Positions 1 to 12,201 of a stretch of 64,000 nt of DNA are shown here, piece by piece; the stretch's first letter is position 1, and the number at the start of each line of letters is the position of its first letter. Origin of the DNA: Diphasiastrum complanatum (lineage: Eukaryota; Streptophyta; Lycopodiopsida; Lycopodiales; Lycopodiaceae); the NCBI GenBank assembly GCA_029204225.1, contig CM055109.1, forward strand, positions 42,548,044-42,612,043, given 5' to 3'. The translations under genes were made by a program, and so were the position numbers. The notes beneath the pieces were generated by a model. That model searched no databases. It had not been told where the DNA came from and was given only the letters and a program-made list of their open reading frames with translations.

Positions 1-861
1 AGAAGGTACAGAATCGCACGAGCAGATAATAGCTTCTTGAAGAGAAACATTTTGTGGTGTGTTCAATGACCTTATTTGTTGCTCTTAATGCGAGTGAATC
101 ATTATAAAGTGAGCAGTGATTTTGAAGTTACTATGTATGCTTAGTGGAATAGGAGGATTTGAGGCATAATCTGAATGCATGCGACCTAGGCCCAAATGAA
201 TTTGTGACATTAGTTTAGTTCTGTTTGTCAGAGAGGTTGCATTCTGGAATTCGAGTTGCTTATATGCCAGCCCCAAAGAATCGCTTGCCAGTGCCATTTA
301 TTTGTTTGTGATTGGAAAATTGTTCAGTTAGAAGACTGCCGTTTAGTATTTACTAATTTAGTGACTATTTAACTTGCTTTGATTTATGTGATAGTAAGAT
401 TAAAAATAGGATTCATGTTTATTTCATCAGGAAGACGTTTACTTATAGATGACAAACAATTTCAAATTTTTATACAACAAATCAAGGCCATTTAGACACA
501 TGCTACAAGGATCCATGTTTGTAGGAGACTTGATCTATTGGGCTAGAGGGCCTATAGGGTTCATGATCCACTGGCTTGAAGATGAGGTCAGGGGGACAAG
601 CTAAAAACGCAATCGCAATTTTTTCTCCAAAAGAGAAGGGTTTTAAGGTGTCATGCCAATCATCATTTGCATGCTATTACAACAATTTAGCATCAAATTG
701 AATGGAAAATCATGCACGATCAAAAAGCTAGAAGAAACTTTAAGGAGCATCCATAAAGTTGCCATCAATGTTCCAAGAAGCCATTAATCATCATCAAATG
801 GAGCTGAATTATAGTGCATCGGTCGTCAATCAATAGATCAAGCTCTTTACGAGAGTTTGAC
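1..861. other. No recognisable gene
   Basis: AT-rich DNA with no convincing reading frame, splice structure or repeat visible by eye. It ends where an LTR-like sequence begins with TGTTAGAAAACC. Confidence 0.4.
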
Positions 862-1231
862 TGTTAGAAAACCGACTTGCTGATACTAGTTACCAAGACA
901 AGAATCCTATTGTTGTTAGACAATAGCCAAACACAAATGAGCTAGGGCGTACTACATACTTATAGACTTTGGTCTATGCCGAAAAGCAAAAGCAGCCTAA
1001 AAGCTAATTGATGTCTTTATATAAGGTAAAACCATCAACACCTATGTATAGCAAAAAAACTTGTGCTCCAAGTCAAGCACTAGAATCTTGACCTTGTCTA
1101 ACTATAGTCTAACTTGACTTTTACTAAATAAGGTAAAGGCCCCTAGAATTAGCACGCAGGCATGGCCCAATAATCCTAATTAATCCTAAATAACAACATT
1201 AGGGGTAATAATGTGAACATTAACTCTAACA
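862..1231 (-). repeat. LTR of a minus-strand LTR element (370 bp)
   Basis: The segment has TG...CA ends. Read on the minus strand it starts TGTTAGAGTTAATG and ends GGTTTTCTAACA. A purine-rich tract follows on the minus strand (complement of CTCCCCCTTA from 1232), the expected place for a polypurine tract next to a 3' LTR. Related pieces lie at 1735-1935, 1936-2275 and 53915-54021, so this is a family. No reverse transcriptase was found beside it, and the superfamily is not assigned. Confidence 0.65.
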
Positions 1232-1700
1232 CTCCCCCTTAATGTTTACATTGTCAAGGACTATGCATAGCACAAGTATGTATGTGTATTCTCCATGAAG
1301 CCCATGTAATGAGGATCCTCAATTTTGGTGTAGAATCCACGATCAACTCTGATCTCAACGTCTTTATTACTCAACGTAGAACTTCCTTTGTATGATGATG
1401 TGGAATTCCTTCGAATGGCGATCGTTTTTATATGAACCTGCTTCATATGACTTCCCAATGTCTTGCTTTTGTCTTCATGTCCCTTTAGTGTATATGTGTG
1501 ACCACCATGAGTGCAACATATCACCCGATTCATTGACTTCCTTTGAATTAAAGAACTTTGTAGACATGATAACCTTTGCCTTAACCTTGAGAACTTTGCT
1601 TGAAGATTGACTCCCTGAGTCTCTTTGAACATCTTCCAAGCTATAACAAATATGTAAGGATCTCACTAACATCCATAAAGAAAAGATAATCCTCTTTGAT
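1232..1700 (-). mobile_element. 3' internal remnant of the minus-strand LTR element
   Basis: This non-LTR sequence lies between the LTR at 862-1231 and a second LTR piece at 1735. Part of it (about 1320-1495) recurs at about 2370-2540. A 123-codon minus frame (1261-1632) and an overlapping 65-codon frame exist, but neither shows a recognisable retroelement domain. It is best read as the non-coding or eroded 3' end of the element. Confidence 0.5.
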
Positions 1701-1734
1701 TACCATAGCACTATCATGACAATTATAACTAAAA

Positions 1735-1935
1735 GCACCAATACCTATCTATAGCAAACAAACTTGTGCTCCAAATCAAGCACTAGAATCTTGAACTTGT
1801 CTAATTATAGTCTAACTTGACTTTTACTAAATATAGGTAAAGGCCCCTAGAATTAGCATCCATGCATGGCCCAATAATCCTACGTAATCCTAAATAACAA
1901 CATTAGGGGTAATAATGTGAACATTAACTCTAACA
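1735..1935 (-). repeat. Partial LTR (5' part in minus-strand sense)
   Basis: Matches 1033-1231 of the neighbouring LTR with scattered differences and ends at the same TCTAACA terminus. It directly abuts the TGTTAGAAAACC terminus of the next LTR piece at 1936. Confidence 0.6.
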
Positions 1936-2275
1936 TGTTAGAAAACCGACTTGCTCATACAAGTAACCCAAGACAAGATTCCTTTTGTGACGAAACAATA
2001 GCCAAACACATGAGAGAGAATACAAATGATGAGAAACTCCAACTATGTCCCATTGCAAATGAGGTAGGGCGCACTACATACTTATAGGCTTTGGTCTATG
2101 ATGCCAAAAGAAAAAGTAGAAGCAAAAGCAATCTAAAAGCAATTGCGTAATTAATGTCTCTACATATGGTAAAAGCACCAACACCTATCTATAGCAAAAA
2201 CTTGTGCTTCAAATCAAGCACTAGAATCTCAACCTTGAGTCTAGCTAAATTCTAACTTAACTTCTACATCAAAAT
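1936..2275 (-). repeat. Partial LTR (3' part in minus-strand sense)
   Basis: Matches about 862-1115 of the first LTR, starting at the same terminus TGTTAGAAAACCGACTTGC and including the shared phrase AATCAAGCACTAGAATCT. It carries extra sequence relative to the first copy, such as a segment around 2010-2045. After about 2275 it gives way to internal sequence of the element. Confidence 0.55.
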
Positions 2276-2545
2276 CCATGATCAACTTTTATCTCAAAAA
2301 GAAAGTCGTGTTGCAATAAGAATAGGAATAATGAACTATTTATGTTATTCAGTAATGCTAAATTCCAAATTTTGATGTAGAATCCACGATCGACTGTGAT
2401 CTCAATGTCTTCATTACTCGATGTAGAACTTCCCTTGTATGATGATGTAGAATTCCTTTGAATGTCGATCCTTTTCATATGAACCTGCTTCATATGACTT
2501 CCCAATGTCTTGCTTTAGTCTTCATGTCCCTTTAGTGGATTCAAT
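2276..2545 (-). mobile_element. Second copy of internal LTR-element sequence
   Basis: About 2370-2540 repeats 1320-1495 closely, for example GTAGAATCCACGATCGACTG and ATGAACCTGCTTCATATGAC. It lies outside the LTR-LTR junction, so at least two element copies are rearranged together here. Confidence 0.55.
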
Positions 2546-4984
2546 TCAAGGAATCGACAAAAGTGGAGCCAACTACTAATGAAGTACAAGTTTCTAACAT
2601 GGGTGTTGATGTATGAGATTTGATGTTGATATTTGAAGAACTATTTTCTACTTATGATTGTCATCGTGGTGCGTTGTCCAATCTTAGAACTTCTAAAGTT
2701 GACCTTCCTTTCGTATGCTTGTTGGTAGCCGCTCTTTGCAGCTTCAGTGTCACCATGATCACTGATTGTCTTCCCCTACCATCTCCCTCTTCTGTGAAAT
2801 CAATGGCACATGGATCAACACATCCATGGAAGCTCTCTTAGAGAAGCTTCAAATGCAAATCTCCACATAAGACAAATGAACATAGCCAAGGATACAGAAT
2901 CAATGTGGTAAAACTTGCAACTGTGTAAGAATATTCTTGCCATCCATTCTATTCATCTTTTGTGGATTAAGGATATATCTTCAGATCCATTCTATTCATC
3001 TTTTTTGGATTAAGGATATATCTTCAGATGAGATCAACTTATGTAAAAAATAACCTACTATCTCTGGAAAGCTTGGGAGTTGTTGGAGAAGTTGATAGCA
3101 TTATATTCATGCAAAATCACGCTTTTTGTGTAGGACCAAAAACGGTGAAGCTTTATGCAAATCGACAGAACATGGGTTTCAGGTAGTGTTATATATGGTA
3201 GTACAAGTGCGTTGGTAATAAATTTATCAATTTTTCTTGCTTTTAATTTTAACATTCAATTGCTACTGATTGGTGGCTCGTGGGTAAAGATATCTGAGGC
3301 AGTTTTTGGTCCTTTCAGCAATGTAGGGGATTTTCCAGTCAATGATACGATCATATTATCAGCAGACCATCTCTCGGTAACTGCATGATGCATTCTTTTC
3401 ATAGCCTATTTTTCAAATATATGTTTCAAGCTTCCCTTGTGGTTTGTCATGTTCATCGGTCTTTTCATTCTAAAGGCTACATAAGTTTTCTAATTCTTTT
3501 GTAAGAAATAAAATTTTGGAGGACCTTGTGCACATCCAGTTACTGTTCTCAATCTGAACTGCATGTGTTTCAAATATAGACCACCACACTGTTTGGTGCT
3601 TATTCAGTGAATCGTGAGACTTGTAGGGAAGGCCTGTGCAATTGAAGTACGTCAAGTTTCAGAATGTGCGCAGGTAATGTTCCTTGCTGTGATGAAAGAT
3701 GGGGCTCTTTAAGTAGATTAATATGGGTTGTTTGAAGTTTTTTACATAGCAATGTTATTTTGGTAGAATGATTCCAGAAGGTGTTAGGGTGGTTTGCACT
3801 CCTATGCAAGGGCAAGTTAACAATGCTTGTGTACCATGTTGCTTTGTCCTATAGTTTTTGTTGAATTTTGAATAGAATTTTTTGAAGTTTTAACAACTGG
3901 AAGCATCAAGCAGTGTGACAGTGTTTATTGAGGACAATCAAGAGACTACTGAAGTCACAAAAATTCAGAAGCTTGCTTTTCTTGGAAGCACGTAAGTAAC
4001 GTTCAAATATTTTCCCAGTGCTACTTAAGAAATTCAAGTCCTAACTTACAATCACCTCTTTATTGTTTCGTACTTATGTTGCTTAGATAGTATGGATTTT
4101 GAGCTTGTAATTTTCGTGCTCGTCTTTCTATTTGTCATAAGTTTTCTTGCTTTTGGTGATACATTGGACAATAATGACATTGGTAGTACCAAGACATCTG
4201 TTGATGTTGGTGGACCGACCACTATTTATGCTGAGGACTTTTCTCAATCGGGGGAGGCATATGAGCTAGCCATCCTTAATGGCTTTTGGTGAGATAGCCA
4301 CATTCTTGTGATTTTAGTTGCCATTCTCATAGTGGTGGCTAGAGTGCTGTGGATTATTTTATGGGGTCACCATCTCTTATGCCACTCATATCTAACCTTA
4401 CTTTTTCCCCTACCACCTTGTCAGTTCATTCCTGTCTCACACTAAACTTTGGAACTATGTCATGTCACTCATTCACTTCTCCCACCATGCCAAGGGCACC
4501 TAGATAGACCTTTAGCCATGAGTACATACGTTATACCATTTCCTCCCTACTCCAATACTTCCCACATGGCAGCCCACTAGAGGCCCAAGCCACTTTCCTC
4601 ACAATTGCTCTCCATACAACCACCTCTATTGCCTTTTTGTCCAAACATCTCTATCTCCAAGTCAAACATGCCCAAATATACCACACATCTTTTACCTAAC
4701 TTCAGACGTCTATACAATCGTATTTGTTGCTTGAAAAAGCAAAATTATGAGAGCAAGGGTATGTCTCATAGATTTTCTCTTTAGTTCTTCTTCTAGATCA
4801 TTTTGGAAAGAGTTCCTCCCCCTTGCCCCACCCCCACTATTGAGCAACTTGCATTGTTATGGCAATACACTCTACGCTTTCCCTATTGATACTCCCATCA
4901 TCATTTCCCCTTGTCCCTCTACTTTCTCCTTCTTCATAGCAAATATGGTTTCTATGGCCATTGAGAGATTGAGAACCTGTTGAG
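2546..4984. other. Unassigned AT-rich DNA
   Basis: Short open frames occur (for example plus 4092-4292, which begins with a hydrophobic stretch), but none has a family match I can recognise or supported splice sites. A short direct repeat (CTATTCATCTTT...GGATTAAGGATATATCTTCAGAT) occurs twice around 2947-3028. Confidence 0.35.
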
Positions 4985-6755
4985 CACCAAGCTGCTATAT
5001 ATGGATTCCCTCTAACATGGTTTATCGACATCATCCAGCCTATTCACAAGAGTGGTGAACCCTATGAAACCTAAGAACCACTTTATGATAGGCCACATTG
5101 TGGCAAAGCTTATGGCTCTATCCTCTAGACAATAATAAGTACTGAGGCAAGGATTTGAAGATTACATGCATTGGGTTAGTGAGAAAAGCTTAAGGGCTCA
5201 ACACTCTACCCTTGATCATGTATTTGCACTCGGCTACTTTTGGGGAGGCTAGGTCCAAGCATGAGAGGGCGTGTTGCTGGCATTCTTAATTTGGAGACAC
5301 CTACTTATACAAAGGTTGAGTGAGTTTGGGTTCTCCACTAACATAGTATTGGCAATTATGGCACTATATGAGCAAGTCTGGGGTTGTTTCATGACAAATG
5401 AGGGTCTCTCTAGTTGGTTAAAAGTATTGTTGTAGTGAACTTTGGATTATATATTGATGAGTTAGAGCATGTCATTGACTAGGATGATGGTACTAGATGT
5501 AGACTTGGCGACATTCTTGTATCAACTTAAAAAATACGCGAATGATGGGGTGCTGATGTCATCTACAGCTGAGGGGTTACAGAGCCATTTGGATAGCCTA
5601 CATCCATTTGGTTACAGATTGGCTGATTGTACATAATAGAAAGACTCAAATCGTGATCTTTAACACTTCTAAATCCTATATAGTGCTGTTATTGACAAGC
5701 CAATCTCGAAGTCGAAGACGAAGGACTATGACATTGGACGTGGTATCTTGTTACAGACATTTGGGTACACTCTTCACATGCCCCATCTTTAGTATGGGAC
5801 ATGCTGCTGCTGCCAAATTGAGGAGGGGTCATGCGTCCCTAGTTGAGTGTTTCTTGATCGACCGTGATATCCTCATATTGCCCTCCTATCATCTCAGCTA
5901 CATCATGATTACGGTCATCAGTTTTCAAAGTAATCCCAGGCCTCTCGCCTTTTATGTCCATACGACATGGCTCTTTCAGAGCTACCAAAGGGATACCAGC
6001 AGTACATCCGAGGTGTTATTTATCGAGCATACTTAGAGGACTTGGCAGGGTCTTGTGGTCAACATAGACTTCTATTATTTCTGCTTTTGGTAATTGGATG
6101 TTGTTGGTTACATTGGGACAGCAGTTCTGGGTCTCCTCACATTTTGGACGTTTTCAGGGTATCCCACGTGACAACAGGATTTTCCAGCCGCACATTAGGT
6201 GAGGTGGAGTCTGAGGAGCACTTTATTTTTAGGTGCTTTATGAAATTAGAGGGCATTACCATTGCCTTTTCCGTCATCCTCCAATGTTACTATATGGGGA
6301 CCCATGGTGCGTTGCCTTGATGATATGAGAGATGTTTCTTCTATGTCGACATATATGCTCGAGAGATCATTGTGGAGACCTGGGCGCCCTCAATTCTCCT
6401 TTTTCTCAAGGAGACTCTCCAGAGCAGCCATTGAGACTGAGACACTATTAGAGGATGAGACAAATATACTTTCTAGAGATTAGCATTGAGACCTTGACAG
6501 ATTGTGAGCACTTGTACGAGGAGACAACACTCTCCATTTTCAGTTTCATAGTTTATTTTATCATTGTATTAGCAGCATTATTTTCAGTCTATGCAGAGTA
6601 GAGATTAGCTCTTTGATTGATTTAGGCTAGTTGTTTTTGATCTTGAAGAGAGATTTATGCTCCTATAGAGACTGTCACACTTGAGATGTACTATTTCGTC
6701 CTATATGCCTTCTGGCATTCACAGGCATTAATGAAGCTCTCTCTCTCTCTCTCAT
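4985..6755 (+). mobile_element. LINE (non-LTR retrotransposon) fragment, RT to 3' end
   Basis: A decayed LINE reverse transcriptase can be read across several frames. Near 5020-5060 is a motif of the type IIQPIHKSGEPY, and near 5205-5225 HSTLDHVFAL, both usual in the fingers region of plant LINE RTs. The catalytic YADD is YAND here (about 5531), so the copy is inactive even before its stops are counted. Around 5608-6036 the frame continues with a KTQIVIFNTS-like segment, and around 5967-6320 with a QQYIRGVIYRAYL segment homologous to the minus-strand LINE at 54000-54440. The endonuclease domain is missing, so the copy is 5'-truncated. The 3' end runs into a short CT microsatellite at about 6738-6752, and the last 100 bp resemble 51410-51500. 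Confidence 0.75.
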
Positions 6756-7477
6756 GCGCTTCTATAAAGAATATAGGAATTAGGAGTAGTGAAGTATAGA
6801 GGAGAAACTATTTGCATGTAAGAGATTTCTCTTCTAGCATTGATGTTTGTCAGTGAGAAATTTGTGACTGATGATTGTTGTTGAATGGTCCATTTAGCTT
6901 TCATGTATTCTCACATCTTTTTCGTGATCCATTAACTTAGTCTTTCTTGTACTAGGTCATAAAGTTGTCCTTTACAACTTCTGAGTAGATGCTCGCAGCT
7001 GGAGGTATCATAATGTCCATTTTTCAGCTATTATAATGTCCCTATCTGAGGAAGAGTATGTCGTCCTTATGGAGAGGGTTGCTCAACTTGAGAGATGACG
7101 GTATGAGATTTTGAATCGGTTTAAGAGAATGAGAGTATTGTTCAGTTTGTATCTTGGATACTCAGTTTGGTGTTCAGCCTTTTACTTTTGCTTCTACTCT
7201 CATATCTACAGCTGATGGGTATGCATCTTTGGCTCATAGAGGGTCTCCTATAAGTCTGGCCCAAGTATATACAAATTGACTCCCTTAATCACCACTAGGT
7301 ATTTATAGAAGACATGTAGTAGATGAGGCACCGTTGTCAACAACTATGGCATTAGCATGGATATCAACACATGAATTGATGAGTCACAATATTTTTCAAA
7401 AGCGGGATAGGACAGAGTCACAGGATTTGCCAAAAGTGGGATAGACTTTTGGTTTGTATCGGTAGGCACAAGCATGT
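6756..7477. other. No recognised gene
   Basis: Low-complexity AT-rich DNA. A short frame near 7036 would start with an acidic, heptad-like peptide (MSLSEEEYVVLMERV), but stops follow at once and no family is recognised. Confidence 0.3.
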
Positions 7478-8240
7478 ACAGATGTTGTAAAGCTAGCTAC
7501 AAGTGCGAGCTTTACTCCCGGCGCCACTGGTGCGAGCATTGTTCCCGGCGCCAGCAATGCCAATGCTGCTCCCGGCGCCACTGCGACCAGAATCCAGCCG
7601 GCGCCATATGATTAAAAGGAACTTGGGGATCAATAAATTCTAAACTTTCTAGAGAGAGAAAATTCTAGAGAGAGAAAAGTGTGTTTTACCAACTTGGTCT
7701 AAGCACTTGCTACGAGGGGAGGTGGCGAATCACACCATAAGTATAGGGGGGATGCAGGTTGTGACTCAGGGCGAGCAACCAATCAAGTCTCAGCTCCCCT
7801 TGCTAGAATGTTGTCTTGGCGCCCACCCTGGCATGCAAGTGCCCCGGAGACTAGAGTCAGTCACACACTTGATATGGAGCCTTCTCAGATTTATTAATAA
7901 AGTGGGATTTTCCTCAAACTGACTCTGATTACCTTTTGGGTTTCAGTGTTTGGTAAAAGCGCCAGCTGTAAGGCCGCTTCAAATCTTTTTGATTTGGCGC
8001 ATAGCTGAGGGTCGTATCCCCCGGGACGCTAGCGGTAAATTGGTTGTCGTCATATCTGTCGTGGTTTGTGGTTCTGAGCGTTCCTTGCATGAATGTGAAC
8101 TGGTTAGGCTTTTGGGGAACGAAATCTAACCTATTGGTTGAATTGGATGGCTTGCTTGGGTGGCTGCTGGTGCGGGATAGTTGCCGATCGTTTAGCTATA
8201 AAGCCTATCGACCAAATTTGGTGGGGCGTTAATGGTGCTG
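7478..8240. repeat. GC-rich direct repeat R1, copy A
   Basis: This segment recurs at 9655-10520. It begins with a block holding four GGCGCC palindromes within about 85 bp (7519-7604). Shared phrases follow, such as ACCAACTTGGTCTAAGCACT and GCATGAATGTGAACT. The block differs sharply in base composition from the AT-rich DNA around it. A non-autonomous LTR element is possible, but I could not define its termini. Confidence 0.65.
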
Positions 8241-8263
8241 CTTGATGGTGAAAGCACGGATGG

Positions 8264-8467
8264 TTGGATGGGTGTAGGGGGCTAGAGGAGGGGAGAGAGG
8301 CAAAGGTAGAGGCAGGGGGTGGACGCAGAGCCAGAGCATGCAGCAGAGCCAGGGCCACACCACGGCGTATGGTTCTCTCCGATTCCGATTCATCTGCAGA
8401 CCCTTGGGATCAGCAGATAGGCACAGACTCGGATGATTTTGACTACCATGACTCCGACGAGTCTTAG
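8264..8467 (+). other. Short frame with basic then acidic-Ser tail, probably not a gene
   Basis: A 67-codon frame rich in Arg/Gly in its first half and in Asp/Ser in its second half (SDSDSSADP, DSDDFDYHDSDES). The composition is unusual for the region, but the start is arbitrary and there is no splice or homology support. It directly follows repeat R1 copy A and could be the end of an eroded transposon ORF. Confidence 0.15.
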
Positions 8468-8611
8468 TTGTATAGTTTTCATTACGTTCATGGAACATCA
8501 TTGTACCCCATTTTGGTGCCATGTGGCCTGATAATATATATTATTATGATCTTATTCACAACAGTGTCATGATTCAGCATGGTTCCTTATGGTTTTTGTT
8601 TAGTTTGTTGG

Positions 8612-8614
<3 letters not shown>

Positions 8615-8683
<69 letters not shown>
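8615..8683. repeat. (AG)n microsatellite
   Basis: About 34 uninterrupted AG dinucleotides. Confidence 0.97.
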
Positions 8684-8685
<2 letters not shown>

Positions 8686-8784
8686 CCTATTGTGAACACA
8701 TTGGGTGTGGCCCTGGCTCTGCTGCATCCAAGAAGCATTTCATTAACCAAGAAGCATTCTTATTTTTTAAATAATTTTTGAGAA

Positions 8785-8960
8785 TCCTATTGTGAACACA
8801 TTGGGTCATTCTAATTTTTTTTATAATTTTTTGTATTAAAAGAAGCTAGAGCGTAAACCTGGGAGTTAATGCTCCTATTGTGAACACATTGGGACATTCT
8901 AATTTTTTCTATAATTTTTTGTATTAAAAGAAGCTAGAGCGTAAACCTGGGAGTTAATGC
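8785..8960. repeat. Tandem duplication, 2 x 88 bp
   Basis: Two adjacent copies (8785-8872 and 8873-8960) start TCCTATTGTGAACACATTGG and end GGGAGTTAATGC with only a few differences. The first 20 bp occur a third time at about 8685, immediately after the AG microsatellite. Confidence 0.92.
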
Positions 8961-9149
8961 ACCTAAACTAGACCATCCTATAACTGAAACATTTGGCAAA
9001 CTATACAGATGTAATGCTCTTAATTAGAGCTTTCATCTGATACCCATGTTGCTCACAAAAAAATCGAAAAAAAGAAAAGAAAAAGAAACTCGTTTCTGAG
9101 AAACGTGACCAAAATCCAGAAACACGTTTTTGGACCGCGTTTCAAGAAA

Positions 9150-9400
9150 CGCAGTGCAACTATGGTTTGATGTAAGTCAGGTGGCTTGCTTGGTGGGAAG
9201 TCACCCACATCGGGATGCCCGATCTGGCATGGCGCCAAGTCAATGTTTCTTCCAGAACTTCGAGTTGGTTAAGTCTGATCTCTGTTGGCGAGTTGGCTGC
9301 TTGTATGTCGAGTGGGTTCGAACGACAAGTGTTGAAAGCCGGGAAGCTAAGTCGTGGTTCTCGTCTCCCTTTGGGATGCCTGCGCTACAATAGTTCGTAT
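9150..9400. repeat. Direct repeat R2, copy a
   Basis: Repeated at about 10545-10855. Shared phrases include TTGTTGGCGAGTTGGCTGCT-like sequence and GATGCCTGCGCTACAA. It contains a GGCGCC motif, as R1 does. Confidence 0.7.
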
Positions 9401-9654
9401 TCGGATCAGACTCGTGCAACCTCCTGACTCTCGACCACCTGAAGCTGAGTCGATGGCTATATTTGTTTGGTTTAAAGACAGCTACTTCGAGCCAAGTGAG
9501 AAGTGCATTGTGGAGTATTCAATCCTTGCCTACCTTAAAGAGCCAAATTTGACCACAAAGCGGACAATAAACGATAAATCCTTTGGCTCAGGGAGCCTTG
9601 ATACCGATGCGGAAATGATCAGATCTGGAGCTCAGGGAGCTATACACAAAATGC

Positions 9655-10520
9655 AGAAAGGACAAATCCCCCCGGTGCCACTGGTGCCAGCATTGTTCCC
9701 GGCGCTACTAGCTCCACTGTTGCTCCCGGCGCCACCGCTGTTCCCGGCGCCACTGCGACTAGAATCCAGCCGGCGCCAAGTTCCTATGGCTCAAAAACTT
9801 TGATCGGATCTAGCGAAGTTCAGAGAGCTCGAATCAATGTGCAATCACCTCACACGATCTAGGTATGATTAAAGGAAGCTCGGGGATCAATAAATTCTAG
9901 AGAGAGATAATCCTAGAGAGAGAAAAGTGTGCTTTACCAACTTGGTCTAAGCACTTGCTATGAGGGGAGGTGGCGAATCACACTATAACTATAGGAGATG
10001 CGGGTTGTGACTCAGAACGAGCTTCAACCAAGTCTTAGCTCCCCTTGCTGGAATGTTGTCCTGGCGCCCGCCTTGGCATGCCAGCACCCCGGAAACGAGA
10101 GTAGGTTACACACTTGAAATGTAACCTTCTCAGATTTATTAATAAAGTGGGATTTTCCTCAATTTGACTTTGATTACTTTATGGGTTTCAGTGTTCGGTA
10201 AAAGCGCCAATTGTAAGGCCGCTTCAAACTTTTTTGATTTGGCACATAGCTGCGGGTCGTATCCCGGGATGCCAACGGTATGCCGTTGGGACCATTCGGT
10301 CTGGGACGCAAGCGGTATGCTGTCGGGACCATTCGGTCCAGAAACTGGTTGTCGTCATATCGGTCGCGACTTGTGATTTTGAGTGTTCCTTGCATGAATG
10401 TGAACTAGTTAGGCTCTTGGGGAACGGGCTCTAACCTGTTGGCTGCATTAGATGGCTTGCTTGGGTGGAAGTTACTTGTTTATGGCTGTCCAATTTGGTG
10501 TGGCGCCACTTCCAACACTC
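9655..10520. repeat. GC-rich direct repeat R1, copy B
   Basis: Second copy of the 7478-8240 repeat, about 2.15 kb away in the same orientation. Its GGCGCC block (9680-9776) has three intact palindromes and diverged ones. Near 10270-10345 a short internal duplication (GGTATGCCGT/GGTATGCTGT with GGGACCATTCGGTC) is absent from copy A. Confidence 0.7.
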
Positions 10521-10544
10521 GTGATGAAGCTTTGAGTTGGCTAA

Positions 10545-10855
10545 GTCTGATGTAAGTCAGACGACTTGCTTGGAATGGATGTTACTCGTTTGTAACGAAG
10601 CTTCGAGTTGGTTAAGTTTGATGTAAGTCGGGCGACTTGCTCGGAGGGAAGTCACCCACATCAGGACCCCTGATTTGGCATGGCGCCAATTTGGATCTCA
10701 CTGTTGGTTCCAGAACTTCAAGTTGGTTAAGTCTGATCTTTGTTGGCGAGTTGGCTGCTTGTGTATCGAGTGGGTTCGCACGGCAAGTGTTGAAAGCCGG
10801 GAAGCTTAGTCGTTGTTCCCGGCTCCCTTTGGGATGCCTGCGCTACAACAGATGA
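10545..10855. repeat. Direct repeat R2, copy b
   Basis: Second copy of 9150-9400. The ATGTAAGTC...GACTTGCT phrase occurs twice here (about 10550 and 10620), so this copy has itself been partly duplicated. Confidence 0.65.
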
Positions 10856-12167
10856 AGCATATGTATAAGTTCATTCAGATTACATTTCAAGTTCCACAAT
10901 TTTATTAGAGGCACTTTTTAGTGTATTTGTTTCTTAGGTGACTTCCCTTACTCCTTTAGGTTCTTACTCCTGCGAGTGTTTTGGCTTCTCACCCTACAGC
11001 ACTTCCATTTAGAGGGGTTAATTTTACACATGGCCTTTGATAATATGCTTCATTGCATGGCCTAGGTCTACTTTACAGGTATATTTAGAGGCAACAATCC
11101 CGTCCATGATATGTTATGCAGAGTTCATACAATCATCTTTGACTTTACAGGTATTGTGCTCATGCTGTTTGGCACTGAGAGTCCTTTCAGGTAGCATGGA
11201 ATCTCTTTCAACCTGCAAATTGATTTTTTCCTGACGTTATGTCATTCTTCATCTTTATGTCTATTATGGGATGCATGTCTATTTTTTGGACTCTCTATTC
11301 CTGGTAGTTTCACCTTCCTCAACATGCTTGGTCATATATGTGGCTGTCTTGTGATCTATATACCTATCTTCATGTGTCACTGTTGGTCCAGTAGACTAGC
11401 ATGGTATTCCTTCATATGCAGGAGAGTTCTGGAGGCACGTTTTAGCAAAGTCCTTCATTGGCTTGTGGTAGCATATCTCTTATGGCACATGTTCATATTG
11501 ACCTGAATTTGGCAGCAATATTCATATGCCGTGATTTAGGTGAGGTCCATGTTTATAGTTTCCTGTGCTAGTTCACTGGTAGAAGCAGTTTATCAGTTTG
11601 TGCAGCACCATTGTGGTTGTTTCTCTCCTCTTCCGATGTTGCGGTTTCCGTGTTGCCTCAGTATCGTCAACAGTCTTCTTGTGGTAGCCATGTTACGACA
11701 TTCTTTTGACATTTATTTTGATCCCTTAAGTTTTGATTCTTGGCCCTAACCCTATTTGGTAACTTTTGTGAAGGTTTAACTGAGGAACCTCAAAACACTT
11801 AAATAGGATAACTCAAAAGCATTTCTACAAACGGTTAGTCTGATGTCCTCCAGTTTATTTGCAGGACACTCATAGATCAGTTCCTTTGTAGGAGAATCTG
11901 TGATCCATTTCATGCTCATTTTATTGTTGTATGATTATCTTACTTGGAGATTTTTATATGATCGTTACCATTTTGATAACCCCTATTGATATATGGTGTT
12001 CCACGTGATGTATTTTTTTCCACATGATGTATTTTTTTCTAACAGACTAGCAAGAATTAAAGATTGCACATCTTGTTTGTTATGTCTGGGTATCATCGTA
12101 AATCCAACTTTTTGAAGTGTCCAAACCTGTATGAGATCCTTTATCCAATTTTGAGTAGACTGCTGCT

Positions 12168-12201
<34 letters not shown>

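Noticed and set aside
8521-8781. 86-codon frame with an Arg-Glu repeat
   Set aside because: The repeat is the AG microsatellite read in frame.
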